This document shows positions 24,593 through 32,553 of a stretch of 64,000 nucleotides of DNA, piece after piece. Below the pieces are notes generated by a model. That model searched no databases, had not been told where the DNA came from, and worked only from the letters and a program-made list of their open reading frames with translations. Within the stretch, counting starts at the first letter, position 1. The number at the start of each line of letters is the position of its first letter. The position numbers and the translations under genes are program-made. The DNA comes from Candidatus Lindowbacteria bacterium RIFCSPLOWO2_12_FULL_62_27 (GTDB taxonomy: Bacteria > Lindowbacteria > 2-12-FULL-62-27). The DNA lies in assembly GCA_001784175.1 (NCBI GenBank), contig MFPR01000028.1:69606-133605 (forward strand). The letters are read 5' to 3'.

Positions 24593-25388
24593 ACGGGCAC
24601 CGGGCATGAACGTGTTGTGGATGCAAAAAAACGCCTTTTCTCAAAGATAGAGCATTTTCCAGAAAATTCAAGTGGTTAGGCTAAGTCGCTCTGCCTACAC
24701 GACTTGATGTTTTTGACCCCCCGAAATCTCGAAGATAGCCAAAATCATTTTCAGCTTTCTAGGCGTGTTAGGCAGTTCAAGAAAAAATAATATCGGGCGG
24801 ATTTGCATGGGTCTTCCCGGCGGTAGGGGTTTCAGATTTGTCCTACCGGGGCGGGAGGGTTGTGGTGCTTTTTTTCGCGCGGGACACGATGTCCCGCGGC
24901 AAAAAAATACCATGGATGGTCCGACAGCGGTTTCGCCGCGCCGGACGTTTTTGCTCGGAGGTCAGACTGGCCCGCGTTCCCGGGGAGTCCGGGGCGGAAC
25001 GGCAAGGCCGGAGTTCCGGAGCCGGTGGCGCACAGGATGTGCGCCACGTCTTCGGCGGAGGAACGGAGGCCGCCGCCGTAGCTCCCCCCAAGAGCTGGTT
25101 CTCCTCCCCTCATTCGATACTTCCTTGTTGGGGGATGCCAAGGAGAGGAGGGGTTGAGGGGAGGAGAACCTGCGGCGGGGGGAGCGGTCCGCCACGCTCG
25201 TCGTCGGAGCGGCGGACGGGCGACGTGGCCGCCGATTTTTGCGGACACGGCGCGAGAGTACGCCGCGCTCTACGTCACCTTGGTCATCCGCCCACAATTC
25301 GAGTGGGCCAGTCCTCAGTTCTTTCTCAGGCGCGGCGATATAAATGCATTTGATTTTTGGTTCAGGCAACCGGTTGTTGGCATCATGC
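24593..25388. repeat. Non-coding, palindrome-rich stretch
   Basis: No convincing gene is seen in almost 800 bases. It holds at least four inverted repeats: CGGTAGG/CCTACCG (24821-24848); a T7-CGCGGGACA-cga-TGTCCCGCG-A7 structure (24869-24907); GTGGCGCACA-gga-TGTGCGCCAC (25025-25047); and 15-bp arms GGTTCTCCTCCCCTC/GAGGGGAGGAGAACC (25097-25111, 25156-25170). Two of them share the core ACA-NGA-TGT with different outer arms. Confidence 0.7.
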
Positions 25389-25417
25389 TTGACAGTGAAC
25401 GGTCGTTCACCTAATAA
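25389..25417 (+). promoter_or_regulatory. Promoter with LexA-like operator filling the spacer
   Basis: -35 TTGACA (25389-25394) and -10 TAATAA (25412-25417) are 17 bases apart, and 16 of those bases are the perfect inverted repeat GTGAACGGTCGTTCAC (25395-25410). Repressor bound there would block polymerase directly. The start codon follows only seven bases after the -10 box. Confidence 0.8.
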
Positions 25418-25424
25418 TAGAGAC

Positions 25425-26018
25425 ATGAGTAACCCACTGCCGGCAGAGACATGGAAAGAACGGATCGAGGACATATCGGATTTTTACTGCCGCAACGGCC
25501 GGATGCCCAGCTACTCGGAGATTGGAGTACTGCTGGGGATCAAGTCTAAAAATGCGGTATCAAAGGTCGTGGACAGGCTTCAGAAACTGGGAGCCGTCGC
25601 GCGCGACCGCCGGGGGCGGATTCTGCCCCGCTCGATCGCCAGACCCCTTCGCGTCCTCGGCACCGTGGAAGCCGGATTCCCGAGTCCGGCTGAGGAGGAG
25701 CTTGTCGATACGCTGTCGCTGGACGACTTTCTGGTCAAAAACCGGCAAGCCTCTTTTCTGCTGAAAGTTTCCGGCGATTCGATGTCAGGCGCCGGCATCA
25801 TCGCCGGAGATCTGGTGATCGTGGATCGGTCCAGAACGCCAAAAAATGGCGACATTGTCATCGCGGAGGTCGACGGGGAGTGGACCATGAAATATTTGAA
25901 AAAGACGGCGGCCGGCGTCGTCCTTGTTCCCGCCAACCCAAACTACAAACCGATCAAGCCCAAGACTGAATTGAAAGTCGCAGGGGTCGTTACGGCCGTT
26001 GTCAGAAAGTATGGCTAA
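25425..26018 (+). CDS. LexA-like repressor/UmuD-type S24 peptidase
   Basis: A 197-residue LexA-fold protein. The N-terminal winged helix is RIEDISDFYCRNGRMPSYSEIGVLLGIKSKNAVSKVVDRL; the cleavage site is the A-G of VEAGFPSP near 82-85; catalytic serine is in GDSMSGAGI near 118 and lysine in WTMKYLKK near 155. It represses SOS-type genes until self-cleavage on RecA filaments. The promoter has a palindrome between the -35 and -10 boxes, implying autoregulation, and the transcript may be leaderless. It overlaps the polymerase gene by 8 bases, giving a UmuDC-like error-prone repair cassette on the island. Confidence 0.92.
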   Translation: MSNPLPAETWKERIEDISDFYCRNGRMPSYSEIGVLLGIKSKNAVSKVVDRLQKLGAVARDRRGRILPRSIARPLRVLGTVEAGFPSPAEEELVDTLSLDDFLVKNRQASFLLKVSGDSMSGAGIIAGDLVIVDRSRTPKNGDIVIAEVDGEWTMKYLKKTAAGVVLVPANPNYKPIKPKTELKVAGVVTAVVRKYG

Positions 26019-27327
26019 CGATCAGCCCATCACGCTGTCATCCTGGCCGCGCGCCATCCTGCATGTTGACGTCGACGCATTCTTCACCTCCTGCGAACAG
26101 GCCATCCATCCGGAACTGAAAGGCAAGCCCCTCATAACGGGCAAGGAACGCGGTATCGTCGCCGCAATGAGTTACGAAGCAAAGGCGAAAGGCGTTGTCC
26201 GGGGCATGCGGATATTCGAAGCCAAAAAGGCGTGCCCGCGGCTGATCGCCCTGCCGTCCGACTACGAGACCTACAGTCTTTTTTCCGTTCGGATGTTCGA
26301 CATTCTCCGGCGGTTTTCGCCGGACGTGGAAGAGTATTCGATCGACGAAGCCTTTGTGGATCTGACGGGCCTGCGGCGCATCCATCATACCGGCTATCCC
26401 GAAATTTCCGGACAAATCCAGGAAGCCGTCCAGAAAGAGCTGGACCTGTCTGTCTCCTGCGGCGTGAGTCTTTCAAAGGTTCTCGCCAAGATCGGCTCCA
26501 AGCTGAACAAGCCCCACGGCCTTGTTGCCATCCCCGGCGACCGGATACATGTTGTCATTGCCCAGGTGCCGGTGGAAAAGGTCTGGGGCATCGGACCCAA
26601 TACGTCCGCGCTACTCCGGAAGTTTGGCGTGACGACGGCGCTGGACTTCGCAAGAAAAAATGAGGCGTTTGTTCAGAAGCATCTCTCCAAGCCATATCAG
26701 ATCATCTGGAATGAACTGAACGGCCGCGCGGTCCTCCGCGTGGAGACTGAGGCCAAGACCGAATATCAGTCCATCAGCAAGACCCGGACGTTCACGCCGC
26801 CGAGCGGCGACAAGGAATTTGTCTTTGGACAGGTGTCGAAAAATCTTGAAAACGCCTGCATCAAAGCGCGGCGGTACAAACTCGCCGCAAGGCGCCTGCT
26901 TATTTTCCTGCGCCGGCAGGATTTCAAGGAGTCCGGAGCGGAAGTCAAACTCGACCGGCCGAGCGCATATCCCTCGGAACTCATGGGTCCAGCCCGGATT
27001 GGATTTGAGAGCATTTACCGGCCCGAGGCCCTGTACCGTCTGACCGGTATTGTCCTTGCGGGATTGGTCCGGCGGGATGAGATTCAACACACCCTGTTCG
27101 ACGAGCCCGCGCAGATCGAACGGATGCAGCGAATTTATGAGTGTATCGACAATCTGTCAGATCGCTTCGGCAAGCACGTTGTTCTGCACGGCTCCAGCCT
27201 GCCGGCCAATCAGCAGGCCCAGCACGAAGGCGACCGGGGAGATGTCCCGCAGAGGAAAACAGAATTGTTCAAGGGTGAAACTGAGCGGCAGCGTTTGGGG
27301 ATGCCGGTGTTGAAAATTAAAGTTTAG
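26011..27327 (+). CDS. Y-family DNA polymerase (DinB/UmuC type)
   Basis: Translesion polymerase of 438 residues. Catalytic motifs are intact: HVDVDAFFTSCEQ near the N-terminus and EYSIDEAFVDLTG near 103-115, then the helix-hairpin-helix thumb VWGIGPNTSALLRKFG and a little-finger domain. The N-terminus resembles DinB (Pol IV), with a longer C-terminal tail after LFDEPAQ. ATG 26011 lies inside the end of the lexA-like gene, so translation is coupled. It ends convergently with the SRAP gene, overlapping it by 11 bases. Likely induced by DNA damage through the upstream LexA-like operator. Confidence 0.93.
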   Translation: MANDQPITLSSWPRAILHVDVDAFFTSCEQAIHPELKGKPLITGKERGIVAAMSYEAKAKGVVRGMRIFEAKKACPRLIALPSDYETYSLFSVRMFDILRRFSPDVEEYSIDEAFVDLTGLRRIHHTGYPEISGQIQEAVQKELDLSVSCGVSLSKVLAKIGSKLNKPHGLVAIPGDRIHVVIAQVPVEKVWGIGPNTSALLRKFGVTTALDFARKNEAFVQKHLSKPYQIIWNELNGRAVLRVETEAKTEYQSISKTRTFTPPSGDKEFVFGQVSKNLENACIKARRYKLAARRLLIFLRRQDFKESGAEVKLDRPSAYPSELMGPARIGFESIYRPEALYRLTGIVLAGLVRRDEIQHTLFDEPAQIERMQRIYECIDNLSDRFGKHVVLHGSSLPANQQAQHEGDRGDVPQRKTELFKGETERQRLGMPVLKIKV

Positions 27328-27988
27328 CAACCGGCGCGATACATTCCGGCCGGTCATTTTTCGCCGAATTGACCATCGTCGAGACCTTGTATGCCTCCAT
27401 CCGATCCGGCGGATAGGGCGTGAGATAATCCTGCAGTTTGGCGGTATCTTTCAGGTTCGGATCCAGCCATGCCTCCTCATTCTCGCGAAGCAAAATGACC
27501 GGCATTCGTTCGTGGACCGGTTTAATCAGGTCGTTTGCGTGAGTCGTAATAATCGTGAATGACAAAAGCTCTTCACCGCTGGGTTTCTTCCACGTCTCCC
27601 ATAATCCCGCGAAAGCGAATGTCTCCCGGCTTTTGAGTACGAACCGAACCGGTAATTTCAGCCGCCCCTCCTTCAGCCATTCATAGAATCCGTCCGCCGG
27701 AACCAGGCATCTGCGTCGCTCAAACGCCTTGCGATACGCCGGCTTTTCGGCCAGCGTCTCGGCGCGGGCGTTGATCATCTTGTATCCGATCGCTTCCTCC
27801 TTGGCCCACGACGGGATGAGACCCCACTTGTGTGATCTGAGAAGCTTTCCGCCCCCGGTACGCACGACGACCGGCGAATCCTGCCCGGGCGCGATGTTAT
27901 ATCGTGGTGTCACACAGAGCTTTTTTGGGAGATCGACTTCAAATCGCTCTTCAATATCCTCTCCGGCACAAGAGAAACGACCGCACAT
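27317..27988 (-). CDS. SOS response-associated peptidase (SRAP, YedK/HMCES family)
   Basis: A 223-residue SRAP protein: the catalytic cysteine is Cys2 (MCGRFS), with NIAPGQ, WGLIPSWAKE, NARAET, RRCLVPADGFYEW and HERMPVIL all in order. Family members crosslink to abasic sites in single-stranded DNA through Cys2. It is placed convergent to the LexA-like/polymerase pair, extending the DNA-damage module of the island. Confidence 0.95.
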   Translation of the reverse strand: MCGRFSCAGEDIEERFEVDLPKKLCVTPRYNIAPGQDSPVVVRTGGGKLLRSHKWGLIPSWAKEEAIGYKMINARAETLAEKPAYRKAFERRRCLVPADGFYEWLKEGRLKLPVRFVLKSRETFAFAGLWETWKKPSGEELLSFTIITTHANDLIKPVHERMPVILLRENEEAWLDPNLKDTAKLQDYLTPYPPDRMEAYKVSTMVNSAKNDRPECIAPVAKL

Positions 27989-28223
27989 GAGCGGATGGTA
28001 CCATCATTTTCCGGTGACGCTCTCCCCAATTCGCGCGGATCTCTCGCTCGTATTCCTCCGGGCCGAGTTCTTCAAGGAGTTCCTTCTTCATCTTCTCGGT
28101 CAGGTTCGGATTCTCTTCCGACGAAAAATGAAACTCCTTGAATCCCATTTCCGAATCCGTACAGGCGCGGTAGAAGTATTCACGCCGGCCGGTATGAGGG
28201 TGAGGGACCTCGTTGGAGGACAC
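27951..28223 (-). pseudogene. Terminase-large-subunit-like fragment
   Basis: About 60 codons (FYRACTDSEMGFKEFHFSSEENPNLTEKMKKELLEELGPEEYEREIRANWGE) resemble the segment of phage terminase large subunits between the ATPase and nuclease domains (NP.l...l.....l..E.y.rEi.A.w.e). No ATPase or nuclease motifs remain, and the last 20 codons run into the SRAP gene in another frame. It starts 6 bases after the integrase stop. Probably a remnant of a prophage or of a terminase gene lost from the element. Confidence 0.4.
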
Positions 28224-28229
28224 ATGACT

Positions 28230-29306
28230 TCAAAATGATTCATGAACCGATGGAGATGGCGACACGCTTGGCGTGACCAGGTAGCCGGCGATCGTTTTCG
28301 CGGCGGCGCCGGCCATGTCCTTTCGATTGTCGTCGTAACGGAGGATTGTGTCCATGTTTGTATGTCGAGCGAACCTCTGGGCCAAGCGAGGATCTTTGGT
28401 CACGTCCAACACGTGGGTGATCGCCGCATGACGGATTCCGTGCGGCCGTACTCTCATCCCGCATTTTGCCCCCAGTCCGCGAATCACGGCGTAAATCATG
28501 TCGTCGCTCATTCGGTTTCCAGAAAAGGCGCCGCGAGCCACGTTCGTGAACAGCGGGCCTGATCGGCGGTCACCCAACCATGCGCGGAGTGCTTGGATCG
28601 TTTCAGGCGGGAGACCGATCTTTTCCTTTTGAAGTCGCATTTTGCCGAGAACCCAAATGAACTCCCCTTCGAAATCGACATCCGAAACATCCAAACGCAC
28701 GACCTCGCCTCTGCGAAACCCCAAATCCCAGAGAACGCGAAGCAAGGCGACATCGCGTAGTCCCCTTGGTCCGGGTTGCCTGGCGGCTTCGTTGATCATC
28801 TTTTGCACGCCTTCAAGACCCGGGCCTCGCGTATCGCGAAGCGACAGGTAGGGAAGACGCCTGAGCGAAAATTTCCAGTTGAGGATCCCGGCCATGCAGG
28901 CAAAGGTCGAGAACTGCCGAATCGCGCTGATGTGGCCGTTGATGGTGCCGGACGAGCGCCCACTTTTCAGCAGATGATTTCGGAAATCTAAGAGCATGAC
29001 GTGCGCCTTCCCCGCCCCGACTCGGTAGAGAAGGCCGAGGAGTTCGGAAATCGTGCGTACGCCCACAAAGGCGCAAAACTGTCGCAGAGCGTTGGCATAT
29101 CCGCGCTGGGTGTTGGGCTGCAGATTGCCGAAAAAAGTTTCTGCGATTTTCCGCAACTCGTCTCTTGTCAGAGCCGTTTCCTGAAAAGCCGAACGCTTCA
29201 CCAGGCCAACCGCTTCATCCTCGATGTCAAACCCAAGGACGGCCTTGACTGGAGATACACGTCGTCGTTTCACACGGGATTCAACGCGGATCTGTTCGAT
29301 TTTCAT
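28230..29306 (-). CDS. Tyrosine recombinase/integrase next to tRNA-Pro
   Basis: A 358-residue XerC/D-like integrase. The catalytic set is visible: R in GFRRGEVVRLDVSD, HGIRH in box II, FARHTNMDTILRY with the nucleophile tyrosine. The N-terminal SAM-like core-binding domain covers about 45-150. It starts 90 bases from the 3' end of tRNA-Pro and reads into the island, the standard layout for the enzyme that inserted it. Its start codon touches the 22-bp arm-type repeat (29306-29327), so integrase may repress itself. Confidence 0.94.
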   Translation of the reverse strand: MKIEQIRVESRVKRRRVSPVKAVLGFDIEDEAVGLVKRSAFQETALTRDELRKIAETFFGNLQPNTQRGYANALRQFCAFVGVRTISELLGLLYRVGAGKAHVMLLDFRNHLLKSGRSSGTINGHISAIRQFSTFACMAGILNWKFSLRRLPYLSLRDTRGPGLEGVQKMINEAARQPGPRGLRDVALLRVLWDLGFRRGEVVRLDVSDVDFEGEFIWVLGKMRLQKEKIGLPPETIQALRAWLGDRRSGPLFTNVARGAFSGNRMSDDMIYAVIRGLGAKCGMRVRPHGIRHAAITHVLDVTKDPRLAQRFARHTNMDTILRYDDNRKDMAGAAAKTIAGYLVTPSVSPSPSVHESF

Positions 29307-29327
29307 TCTAAGCGTGTTCTAAGCCGA
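29305..29327. promoter_or_regulatory. Putative integrase arm-binding repeats, right end
   Basis: ATTCTAAGC (29305-29313) and GTTCTAAGC (29316-29324), same spacing and orientation as at the left end; bases 29306-29327 equal 8856-8877. The site abuts the integrase start codon. Confidence 0.65.
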
Positions 29328-29395
29328 CATGGCAAAATTCGGCTTTTTTCGGCGAATTGTGGAAAACCTCAAAGTTGTAAGTCGAAGAAACTAAA

Positions 29396-29469
29396 TCGGG
29401 GCGGCGTGATTTGAACACGCGGCCTCCTGCTCCCAAAGCAGGCGCTCTTCCAAGCTAAGCTACGCCCCG
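29396..29469 (-). tRNA. tRNA-Pro (anticodon UGG)
   Basis: A complete 74-base cloverleaf: acceptor CGGGGCG/CGCCCCG, D arm GCTT/GAGC, anticodon stem CCTGC/GCAGG with loop TTTGGGA, T arm GCGTG-TTCAAAT-CACGC, discriminator A. CCA is not encoded. Its 3' 46 bases (29396-29441) are the right copy of the island attachment repeat, so the island inserted here while restoring the gene. Confidence 0.96.
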
Positions 29470-29482
29470 GTCTAAGACTTAC

Positions 29483-29508
29483 GTATACCACACCAACCGT
29501 TGGTATAC
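29483..29508. repeat. GTATACCA inverted repeat upstream of tRNA-Pro
   Basis: GTATACCA (29483-29490) and TGGTATAC (29501-29508), ten-base loop. A related GTATACC palindrome occurs at 49144-49160. Confidence 0.6.
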
Positions 29509-29528
29509 ACGTCGTACATGTGGTGGTG

Positions 29529-30164
29529 TCATTCGACGCCAAGTTCCAGGACCACCGGCTTGTTTACGGGGTCGTAGGATGCGTTGCAGATCGAGGCGTT
29601 GACGAAAATAGTCCGCGTGCCCTTGCGCTTGTGCACGCCGTAACCCTCATGGATATGACCGAACACGTGAATTCTTGGGCGTATCTTCAGCACGGCCCGC
29701 GACAGGTCCTCGCAGCCCGCCTGTTCGCCCGCCTCGGTTTTGTCCCCGATGCCGTGCGGCGGGCCGTGCGTGATCAGAATGTCCGTGCCGGTGGGGATGA
29801 GATCCCACTTGGCCTTGAGCGGGGCGCCCCGTTGGAGGTTGAACGCCCAGTCCATGAACCACGGTTGCCAGGGAGTGCCGTAAAACTTCAGCCCGTCGAC
29901 CACCGCGGCCTCGTCCTCAAGGTAGACGACCCCTCTGGCCAACTTGCGGGCCTGCTCGGCGCTGAGTTGAAACAGCCAGTCGTGGTTGCCGGCGATCACC
30001 AGTTTGCGTCGATGCGGAAGGCGCCGGAACCAGTCGAAAAAATCTGAGAGCTGGTCGGCTGTTCCGGAGCCGCTCATGTCTCCGGCATGGACGATCATGT
30101 CGCCGTCCGGAACTTCCACGTTCCAGTGTTCATTATGCGTGTCCGCCAGAAATACGATTCGCAT
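29529..30164 (-). CDS. Metallophosphoesterase (calcineurin-like phosphodiesterase)
   Basis: A 211-residue phosphoesterase with the di-metal motif set: FLADTHNEH (D-x-H), VHAGDMSGSG (GD), VIAGNHDW (GNHD), ILITHGPP (GH-like) and HVFGHIHEGYG (GHxH). It resembles MPPED-type phosphoesterases; the substrate (cyclic nucleotide or other phosphodiester) cannot be told from sequence. It is the first chromosomal gene to the right of the tRNA and is transcribed toward it. Confidence 0.93.
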   Translation of the reverse strand: MRIVFLADTHNEHWNVEVPDGDMIVHAGDMSGSGTADQLSDFFDWFRRLPHRRKLVIAGNHDWLFQLSAEQARKLARGVVYLEDEAAVVDGLKFYGTPWQPWFMDWAFNLQRGAPLKAKWDLIPTGTDILITHGPPHGIGDKTEAGEQAGCEDLSRAVLKIRPRIHVFGHIHEGYGVHKRKGTRTIFVNASICNASYDPVNKPVVLELGVE

Positions 30165-30244
30165 GGTCAGGATGGTATGATCCGATAGAGAGATTGCAAA
30201 GGCCGATGGCGTGGTCTGAGATCGAGGGTTCCGGAGAAACCGGT

Positions 30245-31336
30245 ATGAAAGTTGCGTTTCTGTTGTCCCGGCAGCTGCGGGTTGTCGCGGCCGACACTTG
30301 GTGGCTTTGCGCGGCGCATGCGGCGGCGGGGTGGGCCGCCTGGCAGGGCTGGACGCTTGTTTCCGGATCGGGGATCCTGCCGATCGATTTTGTTTGTTGG
30401 TCTTATCGCCAACACGGAGGTGCTGTGGCGCCGGTGTCCATCACGGGGGCCGGATCCAATCGGCGTGAGCGGATGCGGGATCGAGACCGGGATGTGATCG
30501 CAGCCGCGGACGTGCTCGTGGGGATTGCGATCCGTCGTGGCGGGATCATGGAGGAGGAGGGGAAGAGGGCCATCCGTCAAGGCAAAGTGGTCCATGTGGC
30601 CGTGCCACCCTTCAAACAAAAGGCAACGTTCGGGAATTTTGAACTTCTGAACCTGGGTGCCCGGCCGCTGGAATTGCCGGAGTTCGATTGCAAGCAAGCG
30701 GGACTCGTGTCCGGGACCGGAGCCCGCACTTCTCAGAAGCGCCGCTCCCTGGTCTTCATCTGCCCTGATGGCGCTTCATCCGCACAGCCGCCCGCCGATT
30801 ATCTCTGGCACTACACCCGCGCCTGTCCCGGGCCTTGGCCGGGCCAGACCCCGGATGAATATTTCCACAGCCTTGTCCAGAACGATCCCGGATGCGGGCA
30901 TACCGGGTTTGACACGCTGGCGAGAATTCTCGCCGGGCAAAAAATCCGCGCGTCCGGAAAAATCATTCGCGGCCAATATGAAGTCGTGTCGTTCAGTTCC
31001 GCGCCTCCCGAAGATCTCCTGGCGCGCCGGCGGTTTCGGTCCACTCTGGCCCGATGGGATTTCGAGCCCTATGCGGTTGGGGTGAGGATGGCGGCCGCCA
31101 AGGCGCTGGGCGTCCGGCCGGTTTCGTATTTGCCCTCGTCCGATTTCGCGCGCCTTTCCACCGAAGATAGGCCGTTTTTTCAAAGGTCGGACGAGGATGC
31201 GCTGGACTGGCGGCACGAAAACGAATGGCGGCACATCGGCGATTTCGATCTTTCGGCCATGCTGCCGGCGGACCTTGCGGCGCTCGCGCCGTCCGGGGAA
31301 GCGGAACAGCTCCGCCGATTATTGACACGGTGTTGA
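30245..31336 (+). CDS. DprA-like SLOG domain fused to a possible ADP-ribosyltransferase-like domain
   Basis: A 363-residue protein in two parts. Residues 1 to about 140 look like a SLOG/DprA-type Rossmann domain: GWTLVSGSGILPIDFVCW, HGGAVAPV, RDRDVIAAADVLVGIAIRRGGIMEEEGKRAIRQGKVVHVAVP. From about 185 a different domain begins at LWHYTRACPGPWPG, continues with TLARILAGQKIRASGKIIRG and VVSFSSAPP, and ends with WRHENEWRHIGDFDLS. The ordered H...S/T-rich...E-x-E pattern recalls ADP-ribosyltransferases, but this is inference and no family was confirmed. ATG 30245 has GGAG eight bases upstream. It would fit a sensor-effector protein. Confidence 0.6.
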   Translation: MKVAFLLSRQLRVVAADTWWLCAAHAAAGWAAWQGWTLVSGSGILPIDFVCWSYRQHGGAVAPVSITGAGSNRRERMRDRDRDVIAAADVLVGIAIRRGGIMEEEGKRAIRQGKVVHVAVPPFKQKATFGNFELLNLGARPLELPEFDCKQAGLVSGTGARTSQKRRSLVFICPDGASSAQPPADYLWHYTRACPGPWPGQTPDEYFHSLVQNDPGCGHTGFDTLARILAGQKIRASGKIIRGQYEVVSFSSAPPEDLLARRRFRSTLARWDFEPYAVGVRMAAAKALGVRPVSYLPSSDFARLSTEDRPFFQRSDEDALDWRHENEWRHIGDFDLSAMLPADLAALAPSGEAEQLRRLLTRC

Positions 31337-31358
31337 GCGGAACATAAGGTTTGCGGCC

Positions 31359-32447
31359 ATGAAACACGCAGTCATGGATTTACTGGTGTGCCCGCTCTGC
31401 AAGTCCGCCCTTCATCTCAAAAGTTTCGCGGGAGATTCGAACTGGACCCAGGAGGGCGTTTTGGAGTGCGATCGGGGCGACCGGTTTCCGATTGTGGAAG
31501 GGATACCGGTTTTGATTGAACCGCATCTTCGTCAGGACGTTCTGGGCGGGGAGGAGGACCGATTCTGGTCGAAATATCCCTCGCACCGACCTATGGGATC
31601 CGCGGCGCCGGCGGTCGAGCAGGTGCGGTCACCCAAGAAATCCGCGGCGGAGGTGTGGGGCTACCAGTGGCAGTATTTTCATGAACTCTGGAAGGACGAA
31701 GCGAGCGAGGAGCAGTTTTACCGGTGGATTCAGCCGCTGCGCCCGGAGGATCTGAAGGGCCAACTGATCCTCGACGCCGGATGCGGGACCGGGCGGCACG
31801 TGTGGTTTTCCGCGAAGCACGCCCGGACCGTCATCGGCATCGATCTTTCCTTCGCCACCCGCGTGGCGGAACGGCTGTCACACGATCTTCCGAATGCCCA
31901 CATCGTGCAGGCGGACATCTACCGGCTGCCGTTCCGGCGCGCGGTGTTCGACCGGTTGTTCTGTCTGGGCGTGGTCCATCACCTGCCGGACCCCAAGGGC
32001 GCCTATTTCAGTTATCCCGAGTACGTCAAAAAGGGCGGCTCAGTCACCATCTGGGTCTACGGGCGCGAGAACAACTGGTTTGCGGCCTGCGCGCTGGAGG
32101 TTGCGCGGTCTGTCGTCACGCGCCGGCTTCCGTTGCCGATCCTGAAAACTCTCTCCATTATTCCGGCAAGCGTTCTGCGCTTGGTGATTGCGTTCATCTA
32201 CGCGCCGCTGAACCATGTGGCGCCTGCGCTCGCGAAAAAACTTCCCTACAACACGTTCTTCATGCTGTTCCATCGGCTGTCATTCCGAAATCTCTGGTCG
32301 ATGGTATTCGATCAGTTGAACGCGCCGATCGCGCATTACTATCGGGGCGCGCTGATGGAGGAGTGGTTGAAATCTTCCGGGCTGGCTCGAACCCAACTGA
32401 GCCACACGAACGACATGAGCTGGACGCTGCATGGGATCAAGGAGTGA
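31359..32447 (+). CDS. Trm112-like zinc domain fused to class I SAM methyltransferase
   Basis: The N-terminus MDLLVCPLCKSALHL...GVLECDRGDRFPIVEGIPVLIEP is a Trm112-type metal-binding module (CPxC and a later C). The Rossmann methyltransferase follows: LILDAGCGTGRHVWF (motif I), GIDLS, VQADIYRLPF and CLGVVHHLPDP. A hydrophobic C-terminal part (ILKTLSIIPASVLRLVIAFIYAPL) may bind membranes or a lipid substrate. Proteins of this layout act on sugars, lipids or polyketides; substrate unknown. It starts 22 bases after the SLOG-fusion gene, so the two may be cotranscribed. Confidence 0.9.
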   Translation: MKHAVMDLLVCPLCKSALHLKSFAGDSNWTQEGVLECDRGDRFPIVEGIPVLIEPHLRQDVLGGEEDRFWSKYPSHRPMGSAAPAVEQVRSPKKSAAEVWGYQWQYFHELWKDEASEEQFYRWIQPLRPEDLKGQLILDAGCGTGRHVWFSAKHARTVIGIDLSFATRVAERLSHDLPNAHIVQADIYRLPFRRAVFDRLFCLGVVHHLPDPKGAYFSYPEYVKKGGSVTIWVYGRENNWFAACALEVARSVVTRRLPLPILKTLSIIPASVLRLVIAFIYAPLNHVAPALAKKLPYNTFFMLFHRLSFRNLWSMVFDQLNAPIAHYYRGALMEEWLKSSGLARTQLSHTNDMSWTLHGIKE

Positions 32448-32473
32448 CGAATAGCGTGCCGCGATCTCTGTGC

Positions 32474-32539
32474 GTCCCTGTTGCTTTAGATCGGAGGGTT
32501 CGCCATCCTTGGCGAACCTTGAGCTGAGGCAACAGGGAC
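32474..32539. repeat. Nested palindrome between methyltransferase gene and tRNA-Arg
   Basis: Outer arms GTCCCTGTTGC (32474-32484) and GCAACAGGGAC (32529-32539) are perfect and enclose a second perfect hairpin GGTTCGCCA-tcct-TGGCGAACC (32497-32518). A cruciform or terminator-like role is possible; there is no T tract. Confidence 0.75.
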
Positions 32540-32553
32540 TGTACATCCCTGTA

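Noticed and set aside
24738..25474. Overlapping open frames in the 24593-25388 stretch
   Set aside because: They read through perfect palindromes on both strands, lack ribosome sites and give Arg/Gly/Pro-rich low-complexity peptides.
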